NCBI RefSeq assembly: GCF_029867415.1
Contig: NW_026706178.1
Coordinates: forward strand, 124,001-188,000
DNA: 64,000 bases
Direction: 5' to 3'
Origin: Vicia villosa
Taxonomy: Eukaryota > Streptophyta > Magnoliopsida > Fabales > Fabaceae
Shown: positions 1 through 10,660 of the stretch, in pieces
Position numbering within the stretch: position 1 is the stretch's first letter
Layout of the letters: every line of letters starts with the position of its first letter
Program-made: the position numbers and the translations under genes
The notes under the pieces: model-generated
Databases searched by the model: none
Seen by the model: the letters and a program-made list of their open reading frames with translations, nothing else
Told to the model about the DNA's origin: nothing

Positions 1-145
1 CTCCAAAGTGGTACTCTCCTGACCAACTTGACCAATATATATTTGAGTTGTTAAATTAATTAGTTTGGAAACTTCATAAAGCTTACAAGTTTAGCATAAA
101 AATTCTAAGAAAATAATAAAACATTAAAAAAGAAATTGCGATTAG

Positions 146-160
146 ATGGAGTTTTGATCA
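146..160. repeat. LINE target-site duplication, left copy
   Basis: ATGGAGTTTTGATCA occurs here and again, without a mismatch, at 6062-6076 directly after the poly(A) tail. It fixes the 5' end of the LINE at 161 and shows the element is not 5'-truncated relative to its own ORF1. Confidence 0.93.
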
Positions 161-248
161 TTAGGGATTTCCATTCTCTCTCTAAAATGTGTGCTCCGCC
201 CTCTCTCTAAAAGGGGGTAGGGTTTCGACTTCATCAGTTCAGATTCCG

Positions 249-2183
249 ATGGCCGCGGGCAGCGGCAGGCAAGGCGGCGCAGGTGGAGGCAGGCAAGGCG
301 GCGAATGGGAGGTGGTTAAGAGAAGAAATTTTAGGGGTTTTGTTCCTCGTTGGGACGTTTTCCCTTGGGGTGGCGGTGTGTCCAGAAGCAAGGAGGCGCA
401 GTTAACATCAATATATTTCTCTCGATTTCCTGACGATTATAATGCGAAACACTTCTTTGAACTATTCGCGTGCATAGGGAAGGTGGTGGAAGTGGTAATT
501 TCACCGAGGAAGAACCGATTTGGGAGGAAATTCGGGTTTGTGAGGTTTGAAGAGGTAGAGGATGGAAGGTTGTTGGCTGTTCGCTGCGACAATGTGATGA
601 TTCTGGGGAAGAAGATATTCGCTAATCTACCCAGGTTTGACCGTTCGAGTGTGAGGCAGGGGAAAGAGACTACTTTCCAGGGGACGGAAAAAATGGCAAG
701 GAAGGGAGATGATCTGAAGTCTGGTGAGCGCAACTTTGTGAATAAATCTTATGCTAGTATGGTCAACGGGGGGGGTGGAGACAGAAGGCTGGATGTTCGA
801 TTGCCGGTTTTTAGTTTCGAATCTAGTCCTGAAGAGAGGAGCAGGTTGGCAAGGGCTTATGTGGGAGTGGTTGTGATCCCAGGTTCTACATACAACATTC
901 AAACGCACTTCGAAATGGAAGGGTATTTTCAAGTAAAAGTGACTCCGATGGGGAGAAATTTGTGTCTTTTAGAGGAAGTGGAGGAAGGAGTGATCGAGGA
1001 TCTTATAGGGGAGGGCGAAACTTGGTGGAAGCAGTGGTTTTCTGAGATCAGGAGATGGAATGAACTCGATCGGGATGAAGGGAGAGTTATTTGGGTTAGT
1101 ATATACGGGGTTCCACTTCACGTTTGGAATGCTAATTTTTTTGTCGGATTAGCTAACTCAATGGGCAGCTTCATCTGCACGGATGAATCAACGGCGGAGA
1201 GGACAAATTTCGATACAGCGAGATGCATGATAAGGGTTCAGATTGATTATGTGTTGCCTCACTCGTTGTTGGTTCAGATTGATGGGAAGGATTTCACACT
1301 TTTCTTGAAGGAGGACGTGGTCGGCTCAATTCGGAATTCTCCAGGTAACCGCAAATCTTTTTCATCTGTGTCTGACTCTGTGGAATCTGGGAATGAATGG
1401 TCTGATGATTGTGTCTTTGATGACGATATCTTTGTTCCTGCTACTTCCGCCCAGGGTCTATCTCCTTTGTTAGTCCAGGTCGATAGCACCTTGGAAGAGA
1501 GGAGAGATTCTATTGAGAGTATAGGTGGGGACGGTAAGGGGGACGAAACTCCTGCAGAACTTTCGAGTTGTGCGAATAAAGGGCTATGTAATTCTGTCTC
1601 TAACCCTTCGATGGTACCTGAGTCTGTATCGGTGTCTTGTTCTATCTCTGATTCCGGTGTTCATAAACTGGGGTCCTTCGATAAAGCATTGAAGGAGGTT
1701 AAGGGAACTATGGAAAATTGTAAGGGGCAGGTGGTTTGCATAGAGGGAAATAACAGTGGCTTGGGGGCTCCTAAGAAGGTCCGGTTCAGAAAAATTATTG
1801 AGGTAGGCAGGGATAAGGGGAAGGAGGTCAAACAGAAAAAGGTGAGGGGAGTTAGGGGCAGTGGCGGTAATAAACTGAAGGGGAAGGGTGTGAAAACGGG
1901 GTGTCCGATTGATTCGAAGTCGGATTCTATTCATTCGTTCGGTGAAGAAGATTCGGTGTACTATGGTAATCACTTGGAAGCCTCGGATATTCAAAGATGC
2001 AACAATAGACAATGGAATTATTTAGAGGGTGATGTGGGAAGGAAATTGTTGTCGGCAATTGTTTCGTTGGGTGTGGTGGATGCGGAGGGAAGGGACAATT
2101 TAAGGAGTAGGATAGAAAATCTTGAGAAGGTGGGTAAAGTCATAAGGGAAGAGAGGAAGGAGTATAATACAAGTTCGAAATGA
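249..2183 (+). CDS. LINE ORF1: RRM-containing RNA-binding protein
   Basis: ORF1 of plant L1 elements is thought to bind the element RNA and form the ribonucleoprotein for retrotransposition. I start it at the first in-frame ATG (249, context CCGATGG), giving 644 aa; the frame is open upstream to 189, but only from a GTG. The N-terminus is Gly/Arg-rich (GSGRQGGAGGGRQGG). Residues about 53-130 form an RRM with RNP2-like IYFSRF and RNP1-like KFGFVRFE. A DUF4283-like segment follows (about 190-360, with RWNELDRDEGRVIWVSIYG). The C-terminal third is low-complexity, Ser/Lys-rich, with a basic patch near 540-580. I see no CCHC zinc knuckle, unlike many plant ORF1 proteins. The stop TGA (2181-2183) overlaps the ATG of ORF2. 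Confidence 0.85.
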   Translation: MAAGSGRQGGAGGGRQGGEWEVVKRRNFRGFVPRWDVFPWGGGVSRSKEAQLTSIYFSRFPDDYNAKHFFELFACIGKVVEVVISPRKNRFGRKFGFVRFEEVEDGRLLAVRCDNVMILGKKIFANLPRFDRSSVRQGKETTFQGTEKMARKGDDLKSGERNFVNKSYASMVNGGGGDRRLDVRLPVFSFESSPEERSRLARAYVGVVVIPGSTYNIQTHFEMEGYFQVKVTPMGRNLCLLEEVEEGVIEDLIGEGETWWKQWFSEIRRWNELDRDEGRVIWVSIYGVPLHVWNANFFVGLANSMGSFICTDESTAERTNFDTARCMIRVQIDYVLPHSLLVQIDGKDFTLFLKEDVVGSIRNSPGNRKSFSSVSDSVESGNEWSDDCVFDDDIFVPATSAQGLSPLLVQVDSTLEERRDSIESIGGDGKGDETPAELSSCANKGLCNSVSNPSMVPESVSVSCSISDSGVHKLGSFDKALKEVKGTMENCKGQVVCIEGNNSGLGAPKKVRFRKIIEVGRDKGKEVKQKKVRGVRGSGGNKLKGKGVKTGCPIDSKSDSIHSFGEEDSVYYGNHLEASDIQRCNNRQWNYLEGDVGRKLLSAIVSLGVVDAEGRDNLRSRIENLEKVGKVIREERKEYNTSSK

Positions 2184-5100
2184 TTATTGGTTCTATGAAT
2201 ATAAGGGGAGGAGGAAATTCTTTAAAGAGAAGGAGGGTGAATTCTATTATTAAAAAAGGGAAAGCGGACATTTTTTTGATTCAAGAAACGAAGATTAAAG
2301 ATTTTAAGGACTATTTTGCGAAGAGTTTTTGGTGTGACCATGAGGTTGGCTATTCTTTCTCAAATGCTTTGGGAGCTTCGGGGGGTACCTTAATTCTTTG
2401 GAAGGAAGGCACGGTGGAGGTGGTGTGTAGCTTTAGAGGAGATGGTTATCTTGGCATCAAGGTGAGGTGGGAGAATCATTGGTACTATGTTTTTAATATT
2501 TATTCTTCGTGTTCTCCGAACAAAAAGAAAAGGTTGTGGGAGGTTTTGGGGAATTTGAAGGAGAGGCACAAAGATGGGGAGTGGGTTGTTGGAGGGGATT
2601 TTAACGCGGTAAAAAATAGGAGAGAAAGGAAGGGTTCTACGTCTACGGCAAATCAAAGTGAGATGAATCTCTTTGCGGAGTTTATTCATAAGTCTTCTTT
2701 TGTGGATGTTCCGTGTAAGGGCAAGAAGTTCACGTGGTATAGTGGTGATGGCAAGACTATGAGTAGATTAGATCGTTTCCTTATTTCGGACGTGGTGGTG
2801 GATAGGTGGGGAGTGGTGGGCCAATTAACGGGTGAGAGGGATATTTCGGATCATTGTCCGATTTGGTTGGTGAAGGACAAAGTTAATTGGGGACCTAAAC
2901 CATTTAGATTTAATAATGAATGGTTTTCTTTGGATTCTTTTCTCCCGTTTATTGAAAAGGAATGGAGTTGTTTAAAGGTGGAGGGAAGAGGGGATTTTGT
3001 GCTTAAGGAGAAGTTGAAAATTCTTAAAACTAAATTAAAGTGGTGGAATGAGGTGATATTTGGGAGACTTGATATGAACATAGAGAATGATGTGAAAAAC
3101 ATTAATCTTTGTGATGAGATTTTGGAGGGGGGCGATGTGGATTCATTTATAGAAACCGTAGATAAAAGGAGGGAGGCTTCTTGTAGTTTTTGGAGAGATA
3201 TTCAAATTAAAGAGAATATGCTCTTGCAAAAGTCTAGATTGAATTGGTTGAAGGAGGGAGACTCAAATAGTGGTTTTTTTCATAAGGTGATCAAGGAAAG
3301 AAGGAGGACAAATCATATAGGTCCAATTCTTTCTCCCGAAGGAATGATGGAGACGGTGGAGGATGTCAAGGGGGAAGTGTTTAGACACTTTAATGATAAA
3401 TTTAAAGAGGAGGAGGAGGTGAGACCTCTCTTGGATGGAATAGTTTTCCAAAAGGTGAGTGATTCCGACTTGGTTTTCCTCGAAAGACCTTTCTTAGAAG
3501 AAGAGATAAAAGAAGCTTTATGGAGTTGTGGCGGATCGAAGAGCCCGGGGCCGGATGGATATTCCCTTCTTTTTTTCAAGAAGTGTTGGCATTTTCTTAA
3601 AGAAGATATTGTGGGATTCTTCAAAAGTTTCTATGATGGTGGTTGTCTTTCAAAAGCGGTAACGTCTTCTTTCATTACTTTGATCCCAAAATCTAATAAC
3701 CCCATTTCTTTAGATGATTATCGACCGATTTGTTTGGTTGGAAGCATGTACAAGATCATGGCTAAGCTATTGGCGGGTAGACTAAAGAGGACCCTTGGGA
3801 AGATTATCTCTCAATGTCAAAGTGGTTTTGTTCCGGGGCGTCATATGTTGGATGGTGTTGTTGTGGCAAATGAAGTGGTGGATTATGCTAGGAAAGAAGG
3901 GTCGGATTGTTTACTTTTTAAAGTCGATTTTGAAAAGGCTTATGACAAGGTAAATTGGAACTTTTTGAGGTATATGCTTAGAAGGATGGGTTTCGGTGAT
4001 AGATGGAGTGGTTGGATGGAAAAACTTGTGTTCAAAAGCCATATGTCGGTTCTTGTGAATGGAAGCCCAACGAAGGATTATGAGGTGGGCAAGGGATTGC
4101 GGCAAGGAGATCCTTTATCGCCGTTTCTTTATGTGATAGTAGCGGAAGCTTTAAAGGGGTTGATTAGGAAATCTATTGAAGTGGGGGATTTTGAAAGCTT
4201 TTCAATCCATCGGAAGTGTGACGTGGACGTTCTCCAATTTGCGGATGACACTCTTTTGGTGGGGAAAGGTACATGGAAACATGTGTGGGCCATAAGAGCG
4301 GTTCTAAAAGCCTTTGAGTTGGTTTCGGGTTTGGGAATTAATTACCACAAAAGTAAGTTGATTGGGATAAATGTCAATGAAGGATTCTTGGAAGCCGCTT
4401 CCTATGTTCTTTCTTGCAAGATCGAAGAGAGCAACTTCCTTTTCCTTGGGATTCCGGTTGGCTTCAATCCAAGGAAATATGAAACTTGGGGTCCGCTTAT
4501 TTCCAAGTTGAAGCACCGGTTGGCGGGGTGGAAAAATCGGTTCCTTAACATTGGTGGTAGAATAACTTTGTTGAAATCTATTTTGAGTTCTTTAACCGTG
4601 TTCACTATGTCTTTTTATAAAATGCCTCGCAAGGTAGTAAAGGAGGTCACACGGATTCAAAGCTCTTTTTTATGGGGTGGAAGAGAAGGTAGGAGGTGCA
4701 TACATTGGATTAGTTGGAGGGAGGTAACTCAACCGTTCGAGAAAGGAGGAATTGGAGTAAAAAATGTGGCGGACTTTAATTTGGCTCTTTTAAGTAAATG
4801 GAGGTGGAAAATTCTTAAAGGGGAGGATTCTTTGTGTCTTAATATTCTTAAGGCGCGATATGGTGATTTAGGGGTGAAGGTTATGGGTGGAGTTATCTCC
4901 CCGAGGAGTAAGAGCGGGGAGTCCGTGTGGTGGAAAGACATCATGAAGTTGGGAGCAAACTCTTTTTTTGACCCGTTTGTTTCTTTTTGCAGGTTCTTTG
5001 TTCATAATGGGTTTAACACTCCCTTTTGGGAAGCGAGGTGGTTAGGCGGATTGGTTTTGAAGGAAGAATTTCCAAATCTTTTTGAGGCTTCTTGCTTGAA

Positions 5101-5896
5101 GGGAGTTTCGGTGGCGGCGATGGGAGGTTGGGTGGACGATAAGTGGTTATGGGGGAAATGTGGTATTCCGGAAAACCGGATGTACTCTCCTCGTGTCTTG
5201 ACCGAATGGGGATCCTTGTGCACTTTGTTGGAGGCGTTTGGAGGGTTGGGCGCGTTTAAGGATGAGGTGGCGTGGGACCGTATAGGGGTTGATTCCTTTT
5301 CGGTAGCATCTTGTTATGAAGCTTATGCTATGCACCGGACTCCTCTTGGCCCGTGTGGAAGATATTATGAGGCTAAATCTTTGGTGTGGAAAGCGGATGT
5401 TCCTTTTAAGATTAAGGCTTTTGGGTGGAGGATCCTAGCTAATAGACTTCCAACAAAAGATCTCTTGGTTATTCGAGGTATTCCTATCCTTCCCGATGAT
5501 TTACTTTGCTCCTTTTGTCGTATTGTTCCGGAAAACCGGGATCATTCTTTTTTTGCTTGCCCTTGTGTAAAGCGTATTTGGAGGGATATAGCTTTTTGGA
5601 TAGGAAAACATGGTTTAGGGGAGGAAGAGAGCTTGTCAAATTTTATGGATTGGCACTCTTTTTGTAAATCAAAAAAAGTAGGTGTAAAGAAATTAGATGT
5701 CATTTGGTTGGCCACGACTTGGTCCATTTGGTTGAGCCGAAATGGGATGTGTTTTAGGTCGGAGGATTGGAATTTAGATGACTTGGTTTGGAGCATTAAA
5801 TGCTTGGTTTGGAGGTGGTCTTTTTGTGGAGAAATTACCCACGCCAATTATTCTTATTATGATTTTGTTAAGGAACCATTGCGGTTCTTGTCATAA
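2180..5896 (+). CDS. LINE ORF2: AP endonuclease / reverse transcriptase polyprotein
   Basis: This 1238-aa protein nicks target DNA and copies element RNA into the nick. The N-terminal endonuclease/exonuclease/phosphatase fold shows MNIRGGG (6-12), QETKI (36-40), GGDFNAV (138-144) and SDHCP (223-227). The reverse transcriptase (about 450-760) has SPGPDGYS, LIPK, DYRPICLVGS, the first catalytic Asp in KVDFEKAYD (near 583), GLRQGDPLSPFL and the FADD box (687-690). A C-terminal zf-RVT domain has KADVPFKIKAFGWRILANRL and the Cys/His set CSFC...H...C. Length and domain order are those of a complete plant L1 ORF2, and there is no internal stop. The ATG overlaps the ORF1 stop as ATGA, which suggests translation by termination-reinitiation. 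Confidence 0.95.
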   Translation: MIIGSMNIRGGGNSLKRRRVNSIIKKGKADIFLIQETKIKDFKDYFAKSFWCDHEVGYSFSNALGASGGTLILWKEGTVEVVCSFRGDGYLGIKVRWENHWYYVFNIYSSCSPNKKKRLWEVLGNLKERHKDGEWVVGGDFNAVKNRRERKGSTSTANQSEMNLFAEFIHKSSFVDVPCKGKKFTWYSGDGKTMSRLDRFLISDVVVDRWGVVGQLTGERDISDHCPIWLVKDKVNWGPKPFRFNNEWFSLDSFLPFIEKEWSCLKVEGRGDFVLKEKLKILKTKLKWWNEVIFGRLDMNIENDVKNINLCDEILEGGDVDSFIETVDKRREASCSFWRDIQIKENMLLQKSRLNWLKEGDSNSGFFHKVIKERRRTNHIGPILSPEGMMETVEDVKGEVFRHFNDKFKEEEEVRPLLDGIVFQKVSDSDLVFLERPFLEEEIKEALWSCGGSKSPGPDGYSLLFFKKCWHFLKEDIVGFFKSFYDGGCLSKAVTSSFITLIPKSNNPISLDDYRPICLVGSMYKIMAKLLAGRLKRTLGKIISQCQSGFVPGRHMLDGVVVANEVVDYARKEGSDCLLFKVDFEKAYDKVNWNFLRYMLRRMGFGDRWSGWMEKLVFKSHMSVLVNGSPTKDYEVGKGLRQGDPLSPFLYVIVAEALKGLIRKSIEVGDFESFSIHRKCDVDVLQFADDTLLVGKGTWKHVWAIRAVLKAFELVSGLGINYHKSKLIGINVNEGFLEAASYVLSCKIEESNFLFLGIPVGFNPRKYETWGPLISKLKHRLAGWKNRFLNIGGRITLLKSILSSLTVFTMSFYKMPRKVVKEVTRIQSSFLWGGREGRRCIHWISWREVTQPFEKGGIGVKNVADFNLALLSKWRWKILKGEDSLCLNILKARYGDLGVKVMGGVISPRSKSGESVWWKDIMKLGANSFFDPFVSFCRFFVHNGFNTPFWEARWLGGLVLKEEFPNLFEASCLKGVSVAAMGGWVDDKWLWGKCGIPENRMYSPRVLTEWGSLCTLLEAFGGLGAFKDEVAWDRIGVDSFSVASCYEAYAMHRTPLGPCGRYYEAKSLVWKADVPFKIKAFGWRILANRLPTKDLLVIRGIPILPDDLLCSFCRIVPENRDHSFFACPCVKRIWRDIAFWIGKHGLGEEESLSNFMDWHSFCKSKKVGVKKLDVIWLATTWSIWLSRNGMCFRSEDWNLDDLVWSIKCLVWRWSFCGEITHANYSYYDFVKEPLRFLS

Positions 5897-6023
5897 TTTT
5901 AATTGGGTGTTAATTTCTTCGTTTTTTTCTTTCGGCCTTTCTTCTTGTGTTCCGGTCTAGTGCCGCTCTTTTGTAATCAGGATTGAGAACCCTTAGTTCT
6001 CCTATCAATATATCTCTTGTTTA

Positions 6024-6025
<2 letters not shown>

Positions 6026-6062
<37 letters not shown>
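6026..6062 (+). terminator. LINE 3' poly(A) tail
   Basis: About 37 uninterrupted A residues follow the ORF2 3' UTR and abut the right target-site copy. A long pure A tract in an inserted LINE tends to decay with time, so it agrees with a young insertion. Confidence 0.93.
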
Positions 6063-6065
<3 letters not shown>

Positions 6066-6327
6066 AGTTTTGATCAAATAGTCTAATAGTTTATTTAATA
6101 TCTCCTACTAATTGAGTCGACTTCGAAAGCTTAAAATTAACTTTTAATCTCTTATTGTTATCTAGGTTGGAGTGTTGTCATTTCATATCATTAATAATGA
6201 TGACACATTGTTAAAAATAATGAGAGGCTTTAAGAAATGGTAAAATAAAGAACTCAAAATCTAATTTTAAAAAAATTAAAAATTGGTTTAACTGTTTTAG
6301 TTCATTTGCGGTATTGCTTACTCATTC

Positions 6328-6470
6328 TAGTCTTTATTATAAGAAGAAATTTATTTTTTAAATTTATTTAATAATTAATACATCTAGTCTATTTATAGAT
6401 CAAATATATTAATAATTGTATGAATTTAAAAAGTAAATTTTCTCTTATAATAAGAATCAGATGGAGTATT
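6328..6470. mobile_element. Small palindromic MITE, probably Stowaway/Tourist-like
   Basis: The left arm TTTATTATAAGAAGAAATTT and the complement of the right arm (around 6435-6455, AATTTTCTCTTATAATAAGA) form an imperfect hairpin of about 60-bp arms. Similar arm sequence recurs near 50150-50285 and 50640-50795. It has no coding capacity. Exact ends are uncertain. Confidence 0.5.
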
Positions 6471-6583
6471 TTTTTTAGTACGTGTCGTTTATGAAGTTGA
6501 CAATTTATCGTAGGAGAATTCTCTAGTAAAATATGACATTTATATGGACTTAGTTTTATACTTATTCCCTCTAATTAAAAATT

Positions 6584-7584
6584 AGGTTTAAATGCAGTTT
6601 TGACTCTAAATTTTTCAATTGTTGGATTTTGATTTCCTAAGTTTCAATTGTTTGATTTTGGTTCTCCAACGTTTCTAATTGTTTGGTTTTGACCCTTCAA
6701 ATTTTAATTGTTTAATTTTGTTCCCTCAAGTTTGTCCCATTTTGCATTCGATAGTCTCCTAATAACATGTAGACTAAACTTTCTTTTCTTTGATACTTTT
6801 TCTCTTTGTTTAAAAAATAAAATTCATCTCTACAATTTTTTTCTCATTTTAATAGTTAAGCTTTGAATGTAATATCTTAAAAATCTTAAATATTTCGTTC
6901 AATATATGTCTAATGATAAATTGTTTTGATAACAAAAAAGATAGACTGCTGGCTATTTAAAATAACAAATTCCTTAGCCAATAACTCTCTCATATTTAAG
7001 TTTAAAGTCTCCAAGTCTAACAATTTTATTGGTCATATAAAATTTCAATCTTTTTATAATTATAAAAGATATTGTAAGTTTGTCCGTATATTTTAAAATA
7101 ACTTTGTTAAAAGGTTGACACATGTTATTGGCTAAAAAGGAGTATGTTATTTTAATTAGTTAGTGATATATTTTATTGTTGGTAAAATAATTTGTTATTA
7201 AATATATGTTGAATAAAATAATTAAGATATTTAAGATATTTCGTTCAAAGCTTAGCTATTAAAACGAGAAGAAAAATAGAATAGTAGAGAAGAAAATTAG
7301 ATGAAAAAAAGTATAAAAAAAGAAAAGAAGAGCAAAAGTAACAAAATTAATAAAGAAGTTAAGTCTACATGTCACGTAGGAGATTATCAAATACAAAAGG
7401 GAACAAACTTGAGAAGTCTAAACCAAGCAAATGACAAATTTCAGTGGTCAAAATCAAACAATTGAAATTTGGAGGGACAAAATCAAACAATTGAAAAACT
7501 TGAGGACCAAAATCAAGTAATTAAAATTTGAAGAGTCAAAATTAAACAATTAAAAAAGTTAAAGGGCCAAAATTGCATTTAAGC
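6584..7584. mobile_element. 1-kb foldback element (Mutator-like, non-autonomous)
   Basis: The two halves are reverse complements over most of their length: 6584-6990 pairs with about 7120-7584, leaving a short centre. The ends read AGGTTTAAATGCA and, inverted, GCTTAAATGCA. Flanks TTAAAAATT (6575-6583) and TTAAAAGTT (7585-7593) look like a 9-bp target-site duplication with one mismatch, as expected for Mutator-like elements. The arms hold degenerate repeats of the form TTTTGATTYYCYAA. There is no ORF. The same terminal motif is found in the element at 29121-29402. Confidence 0.75.
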
Positions 7585-7715
7585 TTAAAAGTTATTAAAT
7601 TATTATAATAGTCGTAATCAATTTTGAATACAAAATAAACAAAATATTTTGAGTGATGAATATATTTATTTTTATTTAATAAAGGGAAATAATAGTTTAT
7701 AAATCCTTACACACA

Positions 7716-8088
7716 GCTTATGTTTGGAAGTTTGGAGGGGAAAGAAGGGCTATGAAAATTGATATTTTTTTTTAAATATAAAGAATTTTTTAATATTTTT
7801 TGAAAAAAAAATTTGTTTAGAATGATAAAATAATGTTTATTATTAATGTATATTTAATTTTTGAAATACTATAACAACAAAAATTATATTTGAACATTTT
7901 GTCTAAACCCTCCAAAACCCTCTCTTAATACAAATTTTGAATTCCCCCTAATTAGGGGATTTTCGGTGTTATGAAAAAATTAAATCCTCCAAAACCCTCC
8001 AAACTAAAATCTTTCTATTCTTTTCCCCAATCTTTCCTATTTTTCAAAGTCCCCCTCCCTTCCCCTCCAAACTACCAAATATAGTTTA
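7716..8088. mobile_element. MITE with GGAGGGG-type terminal inverted repeats (copy 1)
   Basis: The left end reads TTATGTTTGGAAGTTTGGAG and the right end, inverted, gives a matching TTGGTAGTTTGGAGGGGAAG. The interior is AT-rich and non-coding. It abuts a second member of the same family at 8089 with no spacer. Confidence 0.6.
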
Positions 8089-8673
8089 AGGTTATGTTTG
8101 GAAATTTGGAGGGGAGAGGAGAGGAGGGGAGTGGAAGACTTTCGAAAATGAATTTTTAAAAAAATATAGAAAAATATTTGACATTTTTAAAAAAAATGAT
8201 TTTGTATAGAATTATAAAAGATTGTATATCATTACTATATTTTTAATTTTCTTAATATTATAACAACATAAATAATATTTTGAAAATTTATGTAAACTCT
8301 CCAAAATCCTCATAAATTCTCTTTCAATACAAATTTTGAGTTTTTCAAATTAAGGAGTTTTGGTGTTATGAATAAAAGTAAACTCTCTAAAAACGGATTT
8401 GGATCCTCTCATGTTCTTTTGGTCATGCCTTCTCTCCTTTTCTTAATCTAATGGTTAAATATCACACAAAATAAAAACAATAGTACAAATGAAAGAGAAA
8501 CTTGAATCAATGGTTGAGATTGGAGCAAGATAGAAACATGAGAGAAACAACATGAGAGCATCTAAATCCCTCTAAAACCTGCCAACCAAAATCATTCAAT
8601 TCTTTTCACACAATTCTTCTATTTTTTTAAAATCCTCATCTCACTTCCCCTCCAAATTTCCAAAAATAGCCTA
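8089..8673. mobile_element. MITE with GGAGGGG-type terminal inverted repeats (copy 2, host of a nested MITE)
   Basis: The left end GTTATGTTTGGAAATTTGGA matches the inverted right end GCTATTTTTGGAAATTTGGA. A separate small element (8395-8569) is inserted in it, which accounts for its greater length than copy 1. Confidence 0.6.
8395..8569. mobile_element. Nested 175-bp MITE
   Basis: The terminal inverted repeats are about 21 bp: GGATTTGGATCCTCTCATGT at the left and, inverted at the right, GGATTTAGATGCTCTCATGT (two mismatches). Flanks CTCTAAAAAC (8385-8394) and CTCTAAAACC (8570-8579) look like a 9-10 bp target-site duplication. It sits inside the MITE at 8089-8673, so it is the younger insertion. 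Confidence 0.65.
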
Positions 8674-9640
<967 letters not shown>

Positions 9641-9884
9641 GTTATACATAATTAGTGTTTATTATACATTAAGTATTGTAAAAATAAATGAAAAAAAGTA
9701 TGAGCTCTAAAAAATATTATTAACCTAAAAAAATTGGATGTAGAGACTTTACAAAATTAAATTTTAAATTGACTAATATACCAAATAAATCTTAAAAATG
9801 GCACGTCAAATTCAAAATAAAATTTTTAATAAGTAATAAATCAGACTTAAGATTTAATTTTTTAATTTGATTTAATTTTTTAAT

Positions 9885-10288
9885 TTGATTTAATTTTATA
9901 AATAACGATTAACTGATAAGTTAGTTGATAGCTTATCACTTATAGTTGATGGTTGATGATAGATAGCTTATAGCTTATGGCTGATGGTTGAGACTGATAA
10001 CGGATAAGATAATTGAAGTGTTTGATAAAATTAGTGGTTCAAGTAACTTATAAATGTAAAATGACATAAAAAGATATTTAATACTTAATTATTTAATTTG
10101 ATATTAAAATAAATTATAAAGGATAAAAATAAATTTATGTTAAAATAGTAAGGATACAAAAGGAAAAAAAAATGATAAACTATAAGCTATAAGCTAAAAT
10201 GCTATTTAAAATAGCGTCTGAAAAATAAGGTATAATCTAATAAAATAACTACAAACTAGTGATGAAAATACCGTTATCAAACATGCCT
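9885..10288 (+). mobile_element. MITE of about 400 bp, hAT-like (copy 1)
   Basis: It is rich in AGCTTATAGCTTA-type words and matches, in the opposite direction, the element at 12176-12564. Both share TGTAAAATGACAT, ATAAATTATAAAG and the GTCTGAAAAA segment. It lies just downstream of the last recognisable exon of the minus-strand CRK fragment. Ends are approximate, since the left end is diverged. Confidence 0.65.
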
Positions 10289-10660
10289 AAATAATCATAT
10301 GATTTTATAAATTATAAGCTATAAAACATAAGTTCAAAATTATGTCTTACTGAGCGTAGCTTTAATCTATTTATGTAAAGTTAGGTTTGATCAAGGCTAT
10401 TCCCATTTTTAATTTTGAAATACATCCATTTTTAAACAATTTTGAAAATAAAATTTATAAAAGTAAGTGAACCGAGTATTTGATAGGGATGGGTGAAATA
10501 ACTTAACTGACACTTGTTAGTAAAATTAAGGGAGCAATTGGTCAAAGTTCAACTTCAGAGAACGATATATTTATAAATAAAAAACTTTTAATTAAAAAAA
10601 AACAGTATAATCAACAACTTTTAATGAAAAAATAAAGAGATATATTTAGATATAGGGTAC

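Larger units (their letters stand above)
161..6062 (+). mobile_element. Full-length non-LTR retrotransposon (plant L1-type LINE)
   Basis: The element carries a nucleic-acid-binding ORF1, an endonuclease/reverse transcriptase ORF2, a short 3' UTR and a pure A tail of about 37 bases (6026-6062). It is bracketed by a perfect 15-bp duplication, ATGGAGTTTTGATCA, at 146-160 and 6062-6076; the last A of the tail and the first base of the repeat cannot be separated. Both ORFs are open from end to end. The 5' UTR is about 88 bases and pyrimidine-rich (CTCTCTCTC), and the first ATG (187) opens a 7-codon upstream ORF that closes at 210. Intact ORFs plus an unmutated duplication and tail point to a recent insertion. 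Confidence 0.95.

Noticed and set aside
189..248. Extension of LINE ORF1 upstream to 189
   Set aside because: The codon at 189 is GTG. The first in-frame ATG is at 249 in a good context, and the ATG at 187 is in another frame and closes after seven codons.
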